From JBBATK01 sp039810585 (lineage in GTDB: Bacteria > Bacteroidota > Ignavibacteria > Kapaibacteriales > NICIL-2), in the NCBI GenBank assembly GCA_039810585.1, contig JBDHXF010000001.1, forward strand, positions 163,555 through 227,554: a stretch of DNA of 64,000 bases, given 5' to 3'. Shown here in pieces: positions 1 through 8,474 of this stretch. The stretch's first letter is position 1. Every line of letters starts with the position of its first letter. Made by a program: the position numbers and the translations under genes. The notes under the pieces were generated by a model. That model was not told the DNA's origin and searched no databases. It saw nothing but the letters and a program-made list of their open reading frames with translations.

Positions 1-1
1 G

Positions 2-724
2 ATGGATAAGATTAAGATGCTCACCACTGTTCGGGGATTTGACATCCTTCGCAAGGCTGACGCCCAACAGCTTGCTTCGTTCCTCAACAAAGAACACCCT
101 CAAACTATCGCACTGCTCCTCTCCCATTTACCAACGGATCAGAGCGCCGACGTAATTAGCGAGTTTCCCGACGAGCTAAAGGCGGATGTGCTTATGCGCA
201 TTGCATCCATTGGCAAAGTGTCGCCGAACATCGTCCAACAAGTCGAAAAAGTAGTCGACGAAATAGCCGAGCAAACCCTGTCGCAAAACCTGGCAATGGC
301 CGGGGGCGCACAACTTGTTGCCAGCATTCTCAATAAGAGTGCCGTGCAAACAGCAAAGGGACTCATGGATCAAATTGAAGGTAAAAACGCAACGTTGGCA
401 GCCGAGATTAAACGACTTATGTTCTTGTTCGACGACATCATCCAAATCGACGATCGAGGAATTCAGCGTATTCTCCGAGATGTTGACAAGCGCGATTTGG
501 CTCTGGCACTCAAAGCCAGCGACGATCGTATTCGCACCAAGATCTTCAAGAATATGTCTGAGCGCGCTGCAGAAGTGATCAAAGAAGACCTAGAGTTTAT
601 GGGACCAATTAAACTCAAGGAAGTGGAAGCCGCTCAGCTCCGCATAGTGGACGTGATCAAACGTCTGGAAGAGAAGGACGAAATCAGTATTGGCGGACGC
701 GGAAAAGAAGATGTATTCGTGTAA
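2..724 (+). CDS. fliG: Flagellar motor switch protein FliG (5' end outside window)
   Basis: FliG is part of the cytoplasmic C-ring of the flagellar motor, where it couples stator ion flow to rotation. The visible 240 residues cover the middle and C-terminal domains. The EHPQTIALLLSHL stretch is the EHPQR-type motif of the middle domain. The segment from FDDIIQIDDRGIQ to LALALKASDD matches the charged torque-generating C-terminal domain. FliG is usually about 330 residues, so roughly the first 90-100 (the FliF-binding domain) lie upstream of the window; the ATG at base 2 is internal and not the true start. The next gene is on the opposite strand, so this is the last gene of its transcript as far as can be seen. 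Together with flagellin at 8520 it indicates a motile organism. Confidence 0.93.
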   Translation: MDKIKMLTTVRGFDILRKADAQQLASFLNKEHPQTIALLLSHLPTDQSADVISEFPDELKADVLMRIASIGKVSPNIVQQVEKVVDEIAEQTLSQNLAMAGGAQLVASILNKSAVQTAKGLMDQIEGKNATLAAEIKRLMFLFDDIIQIDDRGIQRILRDVDKRDLALALKASDDRIRTKIFKNMSERAAEVIKEDLEFMGPIKLKEVEAAQLRIVDVIKRLEEKDEISIGGRGKEDVFV

Positions 725-839
725 TACACAGCACACACAGCATTGATCAACATGGATCCGGCTGCAAAAGTGTCACCGTATTCACACTGCACAATCTCCG
801 CAGTTCGCTCAGTTTAGCTAAACGCAGTCAAGAGGAAGC

Positions 840-2357
840 TCACTTCGAGCCGCTCTTGCCTGCGTTTTTTGTTGCACTCTTCGATGCAGATTTTGATTTA
901 GGCGAGCTTGCTTTTGGAGCAACGCCATCAGGTGCTGTATCAGCACCAAATTCTGTTTGCACGTCACGCAGGCGAGCTTCCGAAATTCCGAGCATCTTAG
1001 CTGCGGCGGCTTCGTCATTCGAGGCAAGAGCTAGTGTTTGAGCAACTACTTCGCGCACGATATCAGCAAGCGGTGCCCCCTGTTTGGAAATGCGAACGCT
1101 GTGAGTACCCGGCGCCAATTCTGAGGCAGACATACTGCGCGAACTCTTTTGAAAGGCATTGGCCGGTGGCAATGCATCCATGCGCAGGAACGACAATTGT
1201 TCTTTGGTGATTACACTTCCCTGTTCAAGCAAGACCGCACGCTCAATGGCATTCCGCAATTCACGGATGTTTCCCTTCCACACGTAGTGCTCCAAAATGT
1301 CGGCCGCTCCCGGCTCAAATCCCTCAATATTCTTACTAAACTTCTGGTTGAATTCTTTGATAAACGAAGTGGCAAGAAGAAGAACGTCGCCTTCACGTTC
1401 ACGCAGTGGCGGCAGGTAAATGGTGGCTACGTTAAGGCGGTAATACAAGTCTTCGCGGAACTTCCCTTCCTCCACCAGTTTCTCTAAGTCACGGTTCGTC
1501 GCTGCAACTACGCGCACATCGATGGAGACTTCTTTCGATCCACCCAGTCGGTAGAATTTTCGTTCTTGTAAAACACGCAGAAGCTTTACTTGCATATCAG
1601 CACTCAGCTCCCCTACTTCATCGAGCAGAATCGTTCCTCTGTTTGCCTGTTCGAATCGACCTTGCTTCACTTTTTCGGTCGCTCCCGTAAATGCCCCGCG
1701 CTCGTAGCCAAACAACTCATTTTCGGCGAGGTCTTTAGGAATGGCTCCGCAGTTTACCGTGATGAACGGACCTTTATGTCGCTGAGAATTAAGATGGATA
1801 AAACGAGCCATGAGCTCTTTTCCCGTTCCGGACTCGCCAAGAATCAACGAGGTAGTATCTGATGCACCGGCCACAATCTTTGCCACTCCAAGTGCGCTCG
1901 CAATAGCATCACTCTTTCCAATGATCTCGCTTGGCTTTTCGCTTTGCAGCTCTTCACGGAGGAGTTTTACTTGGCGACGTAAGTCATAATTGTGCAAAGC
2001 GCGTTCTACAGCCACTTCGAGTTGATCAAGATCAATTGGTTTGACTATAAACTCCTCGGCCGAGGCTTTCATGGCGCGAACGGCAATCTTGATATCGTTG
2101 AAAGCCGTCATCACGATTACGGGTATGCTAATTCCTTCCGCTCTCAGTCTCTCAAGGATATCCAAGCCATTGGCGTGTCCAAGGTAAATATCCAGAAGGA
2201 TGAGGTCGGGAGAGACTGTATCCAGATCCTCAATCGCTTTATTGGGATCCGTAAAGTGAACCACGCGTTCGTAACGAGATTCCAAAATCTCCAATATTGT
2301 GGCCCCTACAAGAGGGTCGTCTTCAATAATTGCAATCGAATAGTTCAGTTTGGCCAT
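840..2357 (-). CDS. Sigma-54-dependent response regulator, NtrC family
   Basis: This 505-residue protein has the three-part NtrC layout. An N-terminal receiver domain carries the acidic pair (IIEDD), the phosphoacceptor Asp in LILLDIYLG and the Lys in VKPID. The central AAA+ domain has Walker A GESGTGKE, the sigma-54 contact motif GAFTGA, Walker B TILLDEVGEL and the R-finger region LYYRLNV. A Fis-like helix-turn-helix follows (AAAAKMLGISEARLRDV). The last 25 or so residues are an unusual Ser/Lys/Ala-rich tail. I chose the ATG at 2357; the open frame extends 7 codons further to a TTG at 2378. A sensor kinase is not adjacent. The closeness to fliG makes a flagellar role (FlgR/FleR-like) possible, but it is on the opposite strand and this is inference. 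Confidence 0.9.
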   Translation of the reverse strand: MAKLNYSIAIIEDDPLVGATILEILESRYERVVHFTDPNKAIEDLDTVSPDLILLDIYLGHANGLDILERLRAEGISIPVIVMTAFNDIKIAVRAMKASAEEFIVKPIDLDQLEVAVERALHNYDLRRQVKLLREELQSEKPSEIIGKSDAIASALGVAKIVAGASDTTSLILGESGTGKELMARFIHLNSQRHKGPFITVNCGAIPKDLAENELFGYERGAFTGATEKVKQGRFEQANRGTILLDEVGELSADMQVKLLRVLQERKFYRLGGSKEVSIDVRVVAATNRDLEKLVEEGKFREDLYYRLNVATIYLPPLREREGDVLLLATSFIKEFNQKFSKNIEGFEPGAADILEHYVWKGNIRELRNAIERAVLLEQGSVITKEQLSFLRMDALPPANAFQKSSRSMSASELAPGTHSVRISKQGAPLADIVREVVAQTLALASNDEAAAAKMLGISEARLRDVQTEFGADTAPDGVAPKASSPKSKSASKSATKNAGKSGSK

Positions 2358-2417
2358 GGTATGTACTGCGGAGAGCAATGAGCGGTTGACAGGTGGTTGA
2401 GCTTTGGCTCAGCTCGA

Positions 2418-2425
2418 CAAAAATA
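2418..2425 (-). promoter_or_regulatory. Candidate -7 element of the response-regulator gene
   Basis: Read on the minus strand this is TATTTTTG, which fits the Bacteroidota -7 consensus TANNTTTG. It lies about 60 bases upstream of the ATG at 2357. I see no good TTTG -33 element at the usual distance. Confidence 0.4.
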
Positions 2426-2641
2426 CACTTCTTGGCGTTTTCACGCCGAATTCCGTCGGGACTCGAACATTTTACACAGACGAGTAAAGCTCCATCCATC
2501 AACACCTAGTGTTGAATGGTTGAATGCTGCGCCAAGCCGGGAAGCAATGTCAGTGCTGAGGTTGCGGAGAGCCGCAACACTCTTCACAGCGTAGTGATTA
2601 TGGTTGAATAATGGTGGATCCACGCAGCCGAAAGCGACGAT

Positions 2642-2779
2642 ATGAAGCTGCTCAGAGCGTCCGTTGTCAGCATCATCGAGCATCAACGAATCCTACAACC
2701 TGAACATTCCGGTGTGCACGTGGCCATTGCAATAGGTTCGATGGAAGTGCTTTACGCGCTCGACAAGAGCCAGCATTAG
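2642..2779 (+). CDS. Possible 45-residue protein in an otherwise empty region
   Basis: The stretch 2379-2983 contains no clear gene. Its best reading frame runs from ATG 2642 to TAG 2777-2779, beginning MKLLRASVVSIIEHQRI. I see no strong ribosome binding site and recognise no family. It may be a small protein or a chance frame. Confidence 0.2.
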   Translation: MKLLRASVVSIIEHQRILQPEHSGVHVAIAIGSMEVLYALDKSQH

Positions 2780-2881
2780 TGAGTTGCGATTAAAAGGTCT
2801 CGTTCATTGCGAGCGTTCATACACAACGTTTCGCGCGTGTATTCCCTAGGACAAGTGTTGCAGAGATGTGAATTAACACGT

Positions 2882-2900
2882 GTATTATTCCAAATAATAC
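2882..2900. promoter_or_regulatory. 19-bp perfect palindrome upstream of the AT-hook gene
   Basis: GTATTATT and AATAATAC are exact inverted copies separated by CCA, located 84 bases before ATG 2984. The symmetry and AT content suit an operator or an AT-rich autoregulatory site, but no regulator is identified. Confidence 0.35.
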
Positions 2901-2983
2901 TCGGTCTTCATCGTTAGTGTGTGTGTAAACAAACAATTTATGGTAACTTGCAATCGAGGGTTCCACACACTTTCATTTACATT

Positions 2984-3502
2984 ATGGCTAACGTTACAAA
3001 TCCAGAGCTTGAGTTGCTGTCGCTCGTAAAGCAGCGCGACGCAATTACAGCTCAAATTAATGGCCTTCTCCAGCGCATTGTTGGAGGAGCTGAATCGAGC
3101 CCGGCTCCGACCGTAAAAAGAGGTCGTCCGGCTAAGAGCGGCGCTAAGCGTCGTGGTCGCCCCGTGGGCTGGAGAAAAGCTTCTGCTGCTCCGGCTGCGA
3201 GCAGCGCTACTCCCGCCGTGGCTGCCGCCCCCAAGAAGCGTGGCCGTCCGGTTGGTTGGAGAAAAGCTTCTGCCGCTCCGGCCGCAGCTTCAACACCTGC
3301 TGCAGCTCCAAAGAAGCGCGGTCGTCCGGTTGGTTGGAGAAAGGCTACCGCTGCTCCGGCTGCGGGCGCAGCTCCGAAGAAGCGTGGTCGTCCGGTTGGT
3401 TGGAGAAAAGCCACCGCTTCGACGTCCAACGCCGCCAAATCAGGTCCGGCAGTAAAGCGCAAAGCAGGCCGTCCAAAAGGCAGCTCGAAAAAGTCGAAGT
3501 AA
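2984..3502 (+). CDS. AT-hook repeat DNA-binding protein (histone/HMGA-like)
   Basis: This 172-residue basic protein begins with a short helical head (MANVTNPELELLSLVKQRDA, residues 1-20, continuing to about 36), which may oligomerise. The rest is a low-complexity Lys/Ala/Pro chain with six AT-hook cores: five RGRP and a final AGRP. Four of them sit in near-identical units ending GRPVGWRKA, separated by Ala/Pro linkers. AT-hooks insert into the minor groove of AT-rich DNA, so a nucleoid-structuring or broad regulatory role is likely. The upstream frame extends to 2921, but ATG 2984 gives the natural head. The 3' end meets a bidirectional terminator. The repeated units are GC-rich and nearly identical at the DNA level, so copy number may vary between strains. 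Confidence 0.85.
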   Translation: MANVTNPELELLSLVKQRDAITAQINGLLQRIVGGAESSPAPTVKRGRPAKSGAKRRGRPVGWRKASAAPAASSATPAVAAAPKKRGRPVGWRKASAAPAAASTPAAAPKKRGRPVGWRKATAAPAAGAAPKKRGRPVGWRKATASTSNAAKSGPAVKRKAGRPKGSSKKSK

Positions 3503-3520
3503 TATTCGCTTTCAACAAAA

Positions 3521-3556
3521 AAAAACTCCCGCTGATTCAGTGGGAGTTTTTTTTGT
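3521..3556. terminator. Bidirectional rho-independent terminator
   Basis: The stem AACTCCC/GGGAGTT has an A-run on its left and a T-run on its right. It can therefore end the AT-hook gene on the plus strand and the hydroxylase gene on the minus strand, which converge here. Confidence 0.85.
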
Positions 3557-3576
3557 CAATCCGCAATATGTCATCC

Positions 3577-4209
3577 TCAATCGTGAGTTTGTTCGGCGTT
3601 GTTAAGGTATTCGGGAGTAGTACGAAACACATAATCCCACAACGGATTACTCACTCCATAGGCCGAATGCTCATCGTTGTAATGGTGCCGAAGGTGATAC
3701 TCCTTCATCCACTTTGCAATACCACTTCGCATGGGAAAATGATGCGTGGCGTAGTGAATGCTGTCATAACAGACGTAGCCAAAAATGAATCCGGAGAAAA
3801 GAGCGAAACTCAAGACTCCGAACATCGAATGCAGTAGAGCAAATATCAAAGCCGCCAACGGCACACTCACCAATAATGGCATCACGAGTCGTGTATGATC
3901 TCGAGGATAATCATGATGAATGCCATGCACCCAAAAGTGCATTTTCTTGCCCCATGAACTTTTAGGGTCATAATGAAAAGCCCAGCGATGAAGGGTGTAT
4001 TCAAAGAGAGTCCACATCAACACGCCGAGTAAGGCGTAACTCGTGGTGACAGCAACAGAAGCCACCTGTAAATGGTGAAAGGCACAGTAGAGCGAAACAG
4101 GGATGAAGACAACGATGGGTGTGGCAGGATGAATGTGCGTAAAGTACTCCAAAACGGGATTGGAGAAGAGTCGCACCGTTTCATCTCGATTGGACACGAA
4201 CATGGGCAT
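3577..4209 (-). CDS. Fatty acid hydroxylase / sterol desaturase superfamily protein
   Basis: This 210-residue integral membrane enzyme belongs to the di-iron hydroxylase superfamily (FA_hydroxylase). It shows the histidine clusters expected to bind two irons: HRWAFH, HGIHHDYP, HYATHHFP and HLRHHYND. These alternate with hydrophobic membrane segments. Its length and motif spacing resemble the catalytic core of fatty acid 2-hydroxylases (Scs7/FA2H), which hydroxylate the alpha carbon of acyl chains in sphingolipids. Several Bacteroidota make sphingolipids, so a lipid 2-hydroxylase role is plausible, but substrate specificity cannot be read from sequence. Two ATGs are available (4209 and 4203). 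The gene stands alone and converges on the AT-hook gene. Confidence 0.85.
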   Translation of the reverse strand: MPMFVSNRDETVRLFSNPVLEYFTHIHPATPIVVFIPVSLYCAFHHLQVASVAVTTSYALLGVLMWTLFEYTLHRWAFHYDPKSSWGKKMHFWVHGIHHDYPRDHTRLVMPLLVSVPLAALIFALLHSMFGVLSFALFSGFIFGYVCYDSIHYATHHFPMRSGIAKWMKEYHLRHHYNDEHSAYGVSNPLWDYVFRTTPEYLNNAEQTHD

Positions 4210-4398
4210 AAGAACCTCGTGAGCTAATGAGGACGAAGCGTGGTGAACACGAAATTAGATCATTTCTGACGAGTGCTGACGGCGAAGGCTGTGAAATATT
4301 TATGATCAGCAATACTCAACGTTCCGGCCGCGGGCAGATTCCATCATGTAGCGCGAAGCGCGTACGAATCACAATGTCTCCCTGATGTCTGCAGGTAC

Positions 4399-5094
4399 TT
4401 ATAATACGGGTGCGCCTTTGGCGCTTTCACGTTGAAGGAATTCATGCATCACATTCACTCCCGCACTCAGTCCCAAGCGTTCGGCACCAGCCTCAAGCAT
4501 GCTGAGGGCAGATTCAAGAGTGCGGATTCCGCCGGAGGCTTTTACCTTTACACTCGGAGCGACGTGTGAGCGCAGCAGTTTCACATCGTCGACCGTAGCG
4601 CCACCGGTCGAGAAACCGGTTGACGTTTTGATAAAGGCAGCCTGTGCTTTAGAGACGATTTCGCAGGCGATAAGCTTTTCGTCGTGGGTCAAGAGACACG
4701 TTTCAATAATCACCTTAACAGTTGCGCCTAGCGCATAGGCAGACTCGACTACTTCCACGACTTCCAGTTCGACGTCGGCACGCTGACCATTCTTCAACGC
4801 CGCGATGTTTAACACCATATCGATTTCGGAAGCACCGCGAGCAATAGCCTCCCGACACTCATGCGCTTTTACCGGTCCGTATGTTGAGCCCAAGGGAAAT
4901 CCCACAACAGTACATACTTTAACCGACGAACCATCGAGCACACTATTCGCCTCGTGCACCGCACCGGGAAGAACGCACACACTGGCGAAGCCAAATTGTA
5001 ACGCTTCTTCGCACAGACGTATGATGTCGTCATGACGGTAATCGGCTTTCAGAAGAGTATGATCGAAGGTTGAGGCGAGTTGGGCAGAAGTCAT
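4399..5094 (-). CDS. deoC: Deoxyribose-phosphate aldolase
   Basis: The 231-residue protein is a class I aldolase that splits 2-deoxyribose-5-phosphate into glyceraldehyde-3-phosphate and acetaldehyde in deoxynucleoside catabolism. The Schiff-base lysine sits in FIKTSTGFSTGGA, the catalytic aspartate in EIDMVLNIAAL and the second lysine in VKASGGIRT, all as in the family. Length is typical. No other deo genes are next to it; the neighbour on the same strand, 70 bases upstream, is a metallophosphatase. Confidence 0.96.
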   Translation of the reverse strand: MTSAQLASTFDHTLLKADYRHDDIIRLCEEALQFGFASVCVLPGAVHEANSVLDGSSVKVCTVVGFPLGSTYGPVKAHECREAIARGASEIDMVLNIAALKNGQRADVELEVVEVVESAYALGATVKVIIETCLLTHDEKLIACEIVSKAQAAFIKTSTGFSTGGATVDDVKLLRSHVAPSVKVKASGGIRTLESALSMLEAGAERLGLSAGVNVMHEFLQRESAKGAPVL

Positions 5095-5164
5095 CGTTTT
5101 CAGAAATGAGTGTGACAGGAGTGTAGCGATCGCGTCCCGAAATACCGGGCATCATACGTATCCC

Positions 5165-5827
5165 CTAAGAGGCGGCAATATAATCGATAGGCTGAGTTGG
5201 GATAGTGATGATGTCCATCACATTTCCGGCCACGCCAACCCGGATAGCACTCAAACCGTTTCCTTTATACACTCCCGTATCGACATTCCATACGTTTTCC
5301 GCCTCTCGGAATTCTGGTTTTGCGCACGGTGTATGCCCGATCACTTGGAGTTTGTTCAAGCGCTTCAGTGACGTGCGGTTCCACAACACACCACGTGAGT
5401 TGTTCTCTCGAAGTGGATCCGGGGTCTCGGTAATGCCGGCGTGACTCACCATAACGGTTGTGCTCTCCAGCGTGAGCGGACGAATCTTAAGCCATTCGAG
5501 ATCGTCGTTGATATTCCGACCCGCCAATCGGTACTGCTCAATGGTATCGGCTCCGCCCTGCTCCAACCAATTGGTTTCTCGACGGTGCTCGAAAAAACTG
5601 TGTGCCTCGAATTCGTGATTTCCTTTGAGGAAATGTGTGGAGGAAGGAAAGCGATCGGACAAGCTACGCGCGAGCGCAACAGTTTGCGGACTGTGTAAGC
5701 CGCGGTCGATCAGATCGCCTAATTGTACAAGATGTTCATCTAGCGGACGCCAGTGCTTTTGGACCATTTCACGAAAGGTGTGAAAACATCCGTGCACATC
5801 TCCAATGATAAAAAGCTGAGCTTCCAT
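5165..5827 (-). CDS. Calcineurin-like metallophosphoesterase (PrpA/ApaH type)
   Basis: This 220-residue protein carries the metal-binding motifs of PPP-type phosphatases in order: GDVHGCF, GDLIDRG, GNHEFE, SHAGIT and GHTPC. These coordinate two metal ions, and members hydrolyse phosphoproteins, diadenosine tetraphosphate or nucleotides. Length and order fit bacterial PrpA/PrpB and ApaH-like enzymes, but the substrate cannot be assigned. I preferred ATG 5827 (MEAQLFIIGDVHG) because the motif normally starts within about ten residues; the frame runs to 5839. It precedes deoC on the same strand with a 70-base gap, so the two may be co-transcribed. Confidence 0.9.
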   Translation of the reverse strand: MEAQLFIIGDVHGCFHTFREMVQKHWRPLDEHLVQLGDLIDRGLHSPQTVALARSLSDRFPSSTHFLKGNHEFEAHSFFEHRRETNWLEQGGADTIEQYRLAGRNINDDLEWLKIRPLTLESTTVMVSHAGITETPDPLRENNSRGVLWNRTSLKRLNKLQVIGHTPCAKPEFREAENVWNVDTGVYKGNGLSAIRVGVAGNVMDIITIPTQPIDYIAAS

Positions 5828-5966
5828 GGTGACTCTCAAGTGTGATCAATAGGTCGGTCGCACTCCGGGGCCACGGGCAACCACAACGAGCAAGATAGCA
5901 TCGACAAGCATTCACACCAATTCCTCTTGTTCAGAATTTGGTCGATTTTTGACAAATATTGGACGT

Positions 5967-6890
5967 TTAGCGCTGAGTTGGTACTCTCAGAAATCGTACC
6001 TGCAGAAGAGACAGCAGCAAGAGGAAGACAAAAACAACGTAGGCGAAAGCAGATGCGTAACCCAGCATATCGGTTTTTTCGAAGGCATTGCGATACACTT
6101 CGTAGACCAAGGTCGTCGTTGTCCCTTCCATAGGGAGGGGGCCACCCTTGGTCATGACATAGATCTCCACGAAGACCTGGAAGGATTTGATGGAGTTCAT
6201 AACCACCACGAACAGCAAGGTGGGTCGGAGCAGAGGCAGGGTTATACGACGAAACTGCGTCCACTTCCCCGCTGCTGCCAACTCTGCAGCCTCGTAGAGA
6301 TCGTTTGGAATGGCTTGAAGCCCAGCCAGAAACAAAACCGTGTAGTAACCAACGGACATCCAGACGTCCATCGCCATCACCGAAACCAGTGCCGTACCGG
6401 GTTCAAGCAACCAACCGCGCTGTACAATCGGGAGATGCAGCATGCTGAGCAGAGTGTTGATTTGTCCCTCACGCGCATAGAGGTTCGTAAAAATCAAGGA
6501 AATCACCACGAGCGACGTGAGTGTGGGCACGAAGTAGGTCGCTCGAAAGAATGTCTTGGCGCGTGTTCCCGGCGCATTCAATGCCACAGCCAATGCTAAA
6601 GCTATCGCGGTTGTGAGCGGAACAGTCCCAAATGCGAAGAGACAGGTATTCAGCAATGCCTTGTAGAACAGTGGATCCTGAAATACTGCGCGATAGTTAT
6701 CCAGTCCAATCCATTCATAGGTGGCACTCAGCGTATGAAAGCGAGTGAAGCTTATGAACAAGGCATAGAGCAAGGGAAAAAGCCAGAATACGCTCAGACT
6801 GAGAATCCACGGTGAGAGCAAACTCGCGCTGACCAGGTTTTCGCTGCGACGCCGTTTGCGACGAAGAATGGCAATGCTGTCAGTGCTCAC
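5967..6890 (-). CDS. ABC sugar-type transporter permease (MalF/UgpA family)
   Basis: This 307-residue inner-membrane protein has about six hydrophobic segments. It has the EAA loop that docks on the ATPase, seen as EAAELAAAGKWTQFRRITLP. The family moves sugars or glycerol-3-phosphate with a second permease, a binding protein and an ATPase. None of those partners is in this window; downstream lie a 130-base gap and then the metallophosphatase. It overlaps the end of maf by 11 bases, so it is the last gene of the cyclase-maf-permease operon. A lone permease in a housekeeping operon is odd. The partners may be encoded elsewhere, or this may be a relic. Confidence 0.88.
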   Translation of the reverse strand: MSTDSIAILRRKRRRSENLVSASLLSPWILSLSVFWLFPLLYALFISFTRFHTLSATYEWIGLDNYRAVFQDPLFYKALLNTCLFAFGTVPLTTAIALALAVALNAPGTRAKTFFRATYFVPTLTSLVVISLIFTNLYAREGQINTLLSMLHLPIVQRGWLLEPGTALVSVMAMDVWMSVGYYTVLFLAGLQAIPNDLYEAAELAAAGKWTQFRRITLPLLRPTLLFVVVMNSIKSFQVFVEIYVMTKGGPLPMEGTTTTLVYEVYRNAFEKTDMLGYASAFAYVVFVFLLLLSLLQVRFLRVPTQR

Positions 6891-7482
6891 GGCTAAACTC
6901 CTTAAGCATTTCGTACAGCAACTCCAGAGGCAATCCTACTATAGTATAGTAACAACCCTCAATGTGTTCGACAAACACGGCGCCGTAATCATCTTGGATA
7001 CCGTAAGCGCCAGCCTTATCCAGTGGTGAACCTCCGGCACAATAGGCGGCAATCTCTTCGTCGGAAAGTGTCCGGAAATGCACGGTAGTGATTCGCTGCC
7101 GAACCCGGCTCTTGTCGCCTTGAACCAACGCTACGGCGGTGATTACTCTGTGACTGCGTCCGCTGAGCAAACGCAGCATACGTTTTGCGTCATCCACATC
7201 ACTGGGCTTGTTTAACACAAGATCATCGACCACGACAATGGTGTCGGCTCCAAGCACGATTGAAGAGTCGGCTCGCACCTCCGACACACAACGCGCTTTT
7301 TCAAGAGCTAGATGCATGGCATAGTCCTCGGGAGCCAAGTGTGCCGCCAAATCTTCTTCGGCGAGCTCAGCCGGTTGAACGACGAAGTCTAGACCAATTT
7401 GCCGAAGTAATTGTTGGCGTCTGGGCGACTGCGAGGCTAAGACCAGAGGATCGGACAAATGAATGAGTTCGTTTAGCTTCAT
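6880..7482 (-). CDS. maf: Maf family nucleoside triphosphate pyrophosphatase
   Basis: Maf proteins are house-cleaning enzymes that hydrolyse dTTP/UTP or modified pyrimidine nucleotides to monophosphates. The 200-residue protein has the N-terminal LASQSPRRQQLL motif, the LGADTIVV motif with catalytic Asp, the GRSHRVITAVAL segment and the C-terminal YGIQDDYGAVFVEHIEGCYY region. I set the start at ATG 7482 because it precedes the first family residues and forms an ATGA overlap with the upstream gene's stop. The frame extends to 7515 inside that gene. Translational coupling is likely. Confidence 0.93.
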   Translation of the reverse strand: MKLNELIHLSDPLVLASQSPRRQQLLRQIGLDFVVQPAELAEEDLAAHLAPEDYAMHLALEKARCVSEVRADSSIVLGADTIVVVDDLVLNKPSDVDDAKRMLRLLSGRSHRVITAVALVQGDKSRVRQRITTVHFRTLSDEEIAAYCAGGSPLDKAGAYGIQDDYGAVFVEHIEGCYYTIVGLPLELLYEMLKEFSREH

Positions 7483-8243
7483 ACCGGAATCTGTGGCTCT
7501 AGACGATACAAACACACGGTAGAAGGAGCGGCATCGCTTTGAATAGTGGGCACCGCGATGCTGAGGAGGTAGTCGCCGTCCTCAATCTCATCCGGAACGA
7601 CAATCAATTCGGTAATCGTGGCGTGAAGCCTTGGATTTTGCGGGTACTGCCAAAACTCATGATGAACCTGCAGCTTCCCCTCGTCCGATTCACGGTCCAC
7701 CGAGGGAACATCCACCAGAAAATTGCTGATTCCGTGCTCACAGAGCAATGTCCCAACACCGGCTTCGCAGTACGGAGGATTGCTGCCGGACCACTGACGA
7801 TTTCTATAGTCTTGAGCCGACGATGATGTCCGCAGGACCAAACTACTGCCCTGAAATCCCCGCAAGGCGTCTCTCACCGAATGAAGGCTGATCACCTCGT
7901 CGCCATCCCGCGGTTCGGGTTGAACACGTGCAAGACGGGCAAAACTGAGGCTTTCGAAGGCACAATCGCACAAGTACCGGGTTTCACGAGAGATATGGCC
8001 TACACACTCGGTGTGGGTACCATTTCCATGAGGTGCCAAATGGATCAGCTCACAGTTTACCGGTCCACCTTCAGCCACGCTGCCGATAAATCCTTGAGCC
8101 CGAAAGGGTTCAAATAGAGGAGCCGGTAAAAAATAGGCATTGGGATTGCAGTGATCTCTGCGAATTGGCAACGAGAGTGGAATCGGCTTCGAAAAATCGA
8201 CCGAAACGCTCATTTGTGCATAACGAAGGTCTGCTTTCATCAT
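7479..8243 (-). CDS. Cyclase family protein (kynurenine formamidase-like metal hydrolase)
   Basis: The 254-residue protein matches the putative cyclase/kynurenine formamidase family (PF04199). The metal-binding signature HGNGTHTECVGHI follows the HGxxxHxxxxxxH pattern of the family. Characterised members hydrolyse N-formylkynurenine or cyclic amides; the substrate here is unknown. Tandem ATGs at 8243 and 8240 are the likely starts; the frame continues to 8315 without support. It is the first gene of a three-gene operon with maf and an ABC permease, linked to maf by an ATGA overlap. Confidence 0.8.
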   Translation of the reverse strand: MMKADLRYAQMSVSVDFSKPIPLSLPIRRDHCNPNAYFLPAPLFEPFRAQGFIGSVAEGGPVNCELIHLAPHGNGTHTECVGHISRETRYLCDCAFESLSFARLARVQPEPRDGDEVISLHSVRDALRGFQGSSLVLRTSSSAQDYRNRQWSGSNPPYCEAGVGTLLCEHGISNFLVDVPSVDRESDEGKLQVHHEFWQYPQNPRLHATITELIVVPDEIEDGDYLLSIAVPTIQSDAAPSTVCLYRLEPQIPV

Positions 8244-8263
8244 GAAAATGTCGTGGTACCAAA

Positions 8264-8271
8264 CAAAGATA
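8264..8271 (-). promoter_or_regulatory. Candidate -7 element (TATCTTTG) of the cyclase-maf-permease operon
   Basis: On the minus strand the bases read TATCTTTG, an exact TANNTTTG match 20 bases upstream of ATG 8243, implying a short leader. A clear -33 element is not evident. Confidence 0.5.
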
Positions 8272-8347
8272 CAACCATCGCTGAGCATCAGCGGGGAGCA
8301 TTGTGTGGCAACCAATACATGGGATAAAAATAATTTTCAAAATTTTC

Positions 8348-8374
8348 TCAAGCTTCCCAAAGGCCCACCGATAA
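8348..8374 (+). promoter_or_regulatory. Sigma-28 (FliA) promoter of flagellin
   Basis: TCAAGCTT at 8348-8355 and ACCGATAA at 8367-8374 are separated by exactly 11 bases. The established sigma-28 consensus is TAAAGTTT-N11-GCCGATAA, so 6 of 8 and 7 of 8 positions match with ideal spacing. It lies 145 bases before the flagellin ATG, predicting a leader of about 140 bases. Confidence 0.85.
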
Positions 8375-8474
8375 CTGTCTACGAGTACGCATAATACTCG
8401 GTACGATAGTTCCATTTGTCGGGTGATTCAGGATGAATCCCGGTGCTACCAAGCACAGACCCGGCAAGTGATTT

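Noticed and set aside
3052..3462. 136-residue minus-strand frame
   Set aside because: It is the antisense shadow of the AT-hook repeats; its apparent repeats follow from the coding-strand repeats.
5836..6264. 142-residue frame antisense/overlapping the ABC permease
   Set aside because: It overlaps the clearly coding permease frame and lacks coding character.
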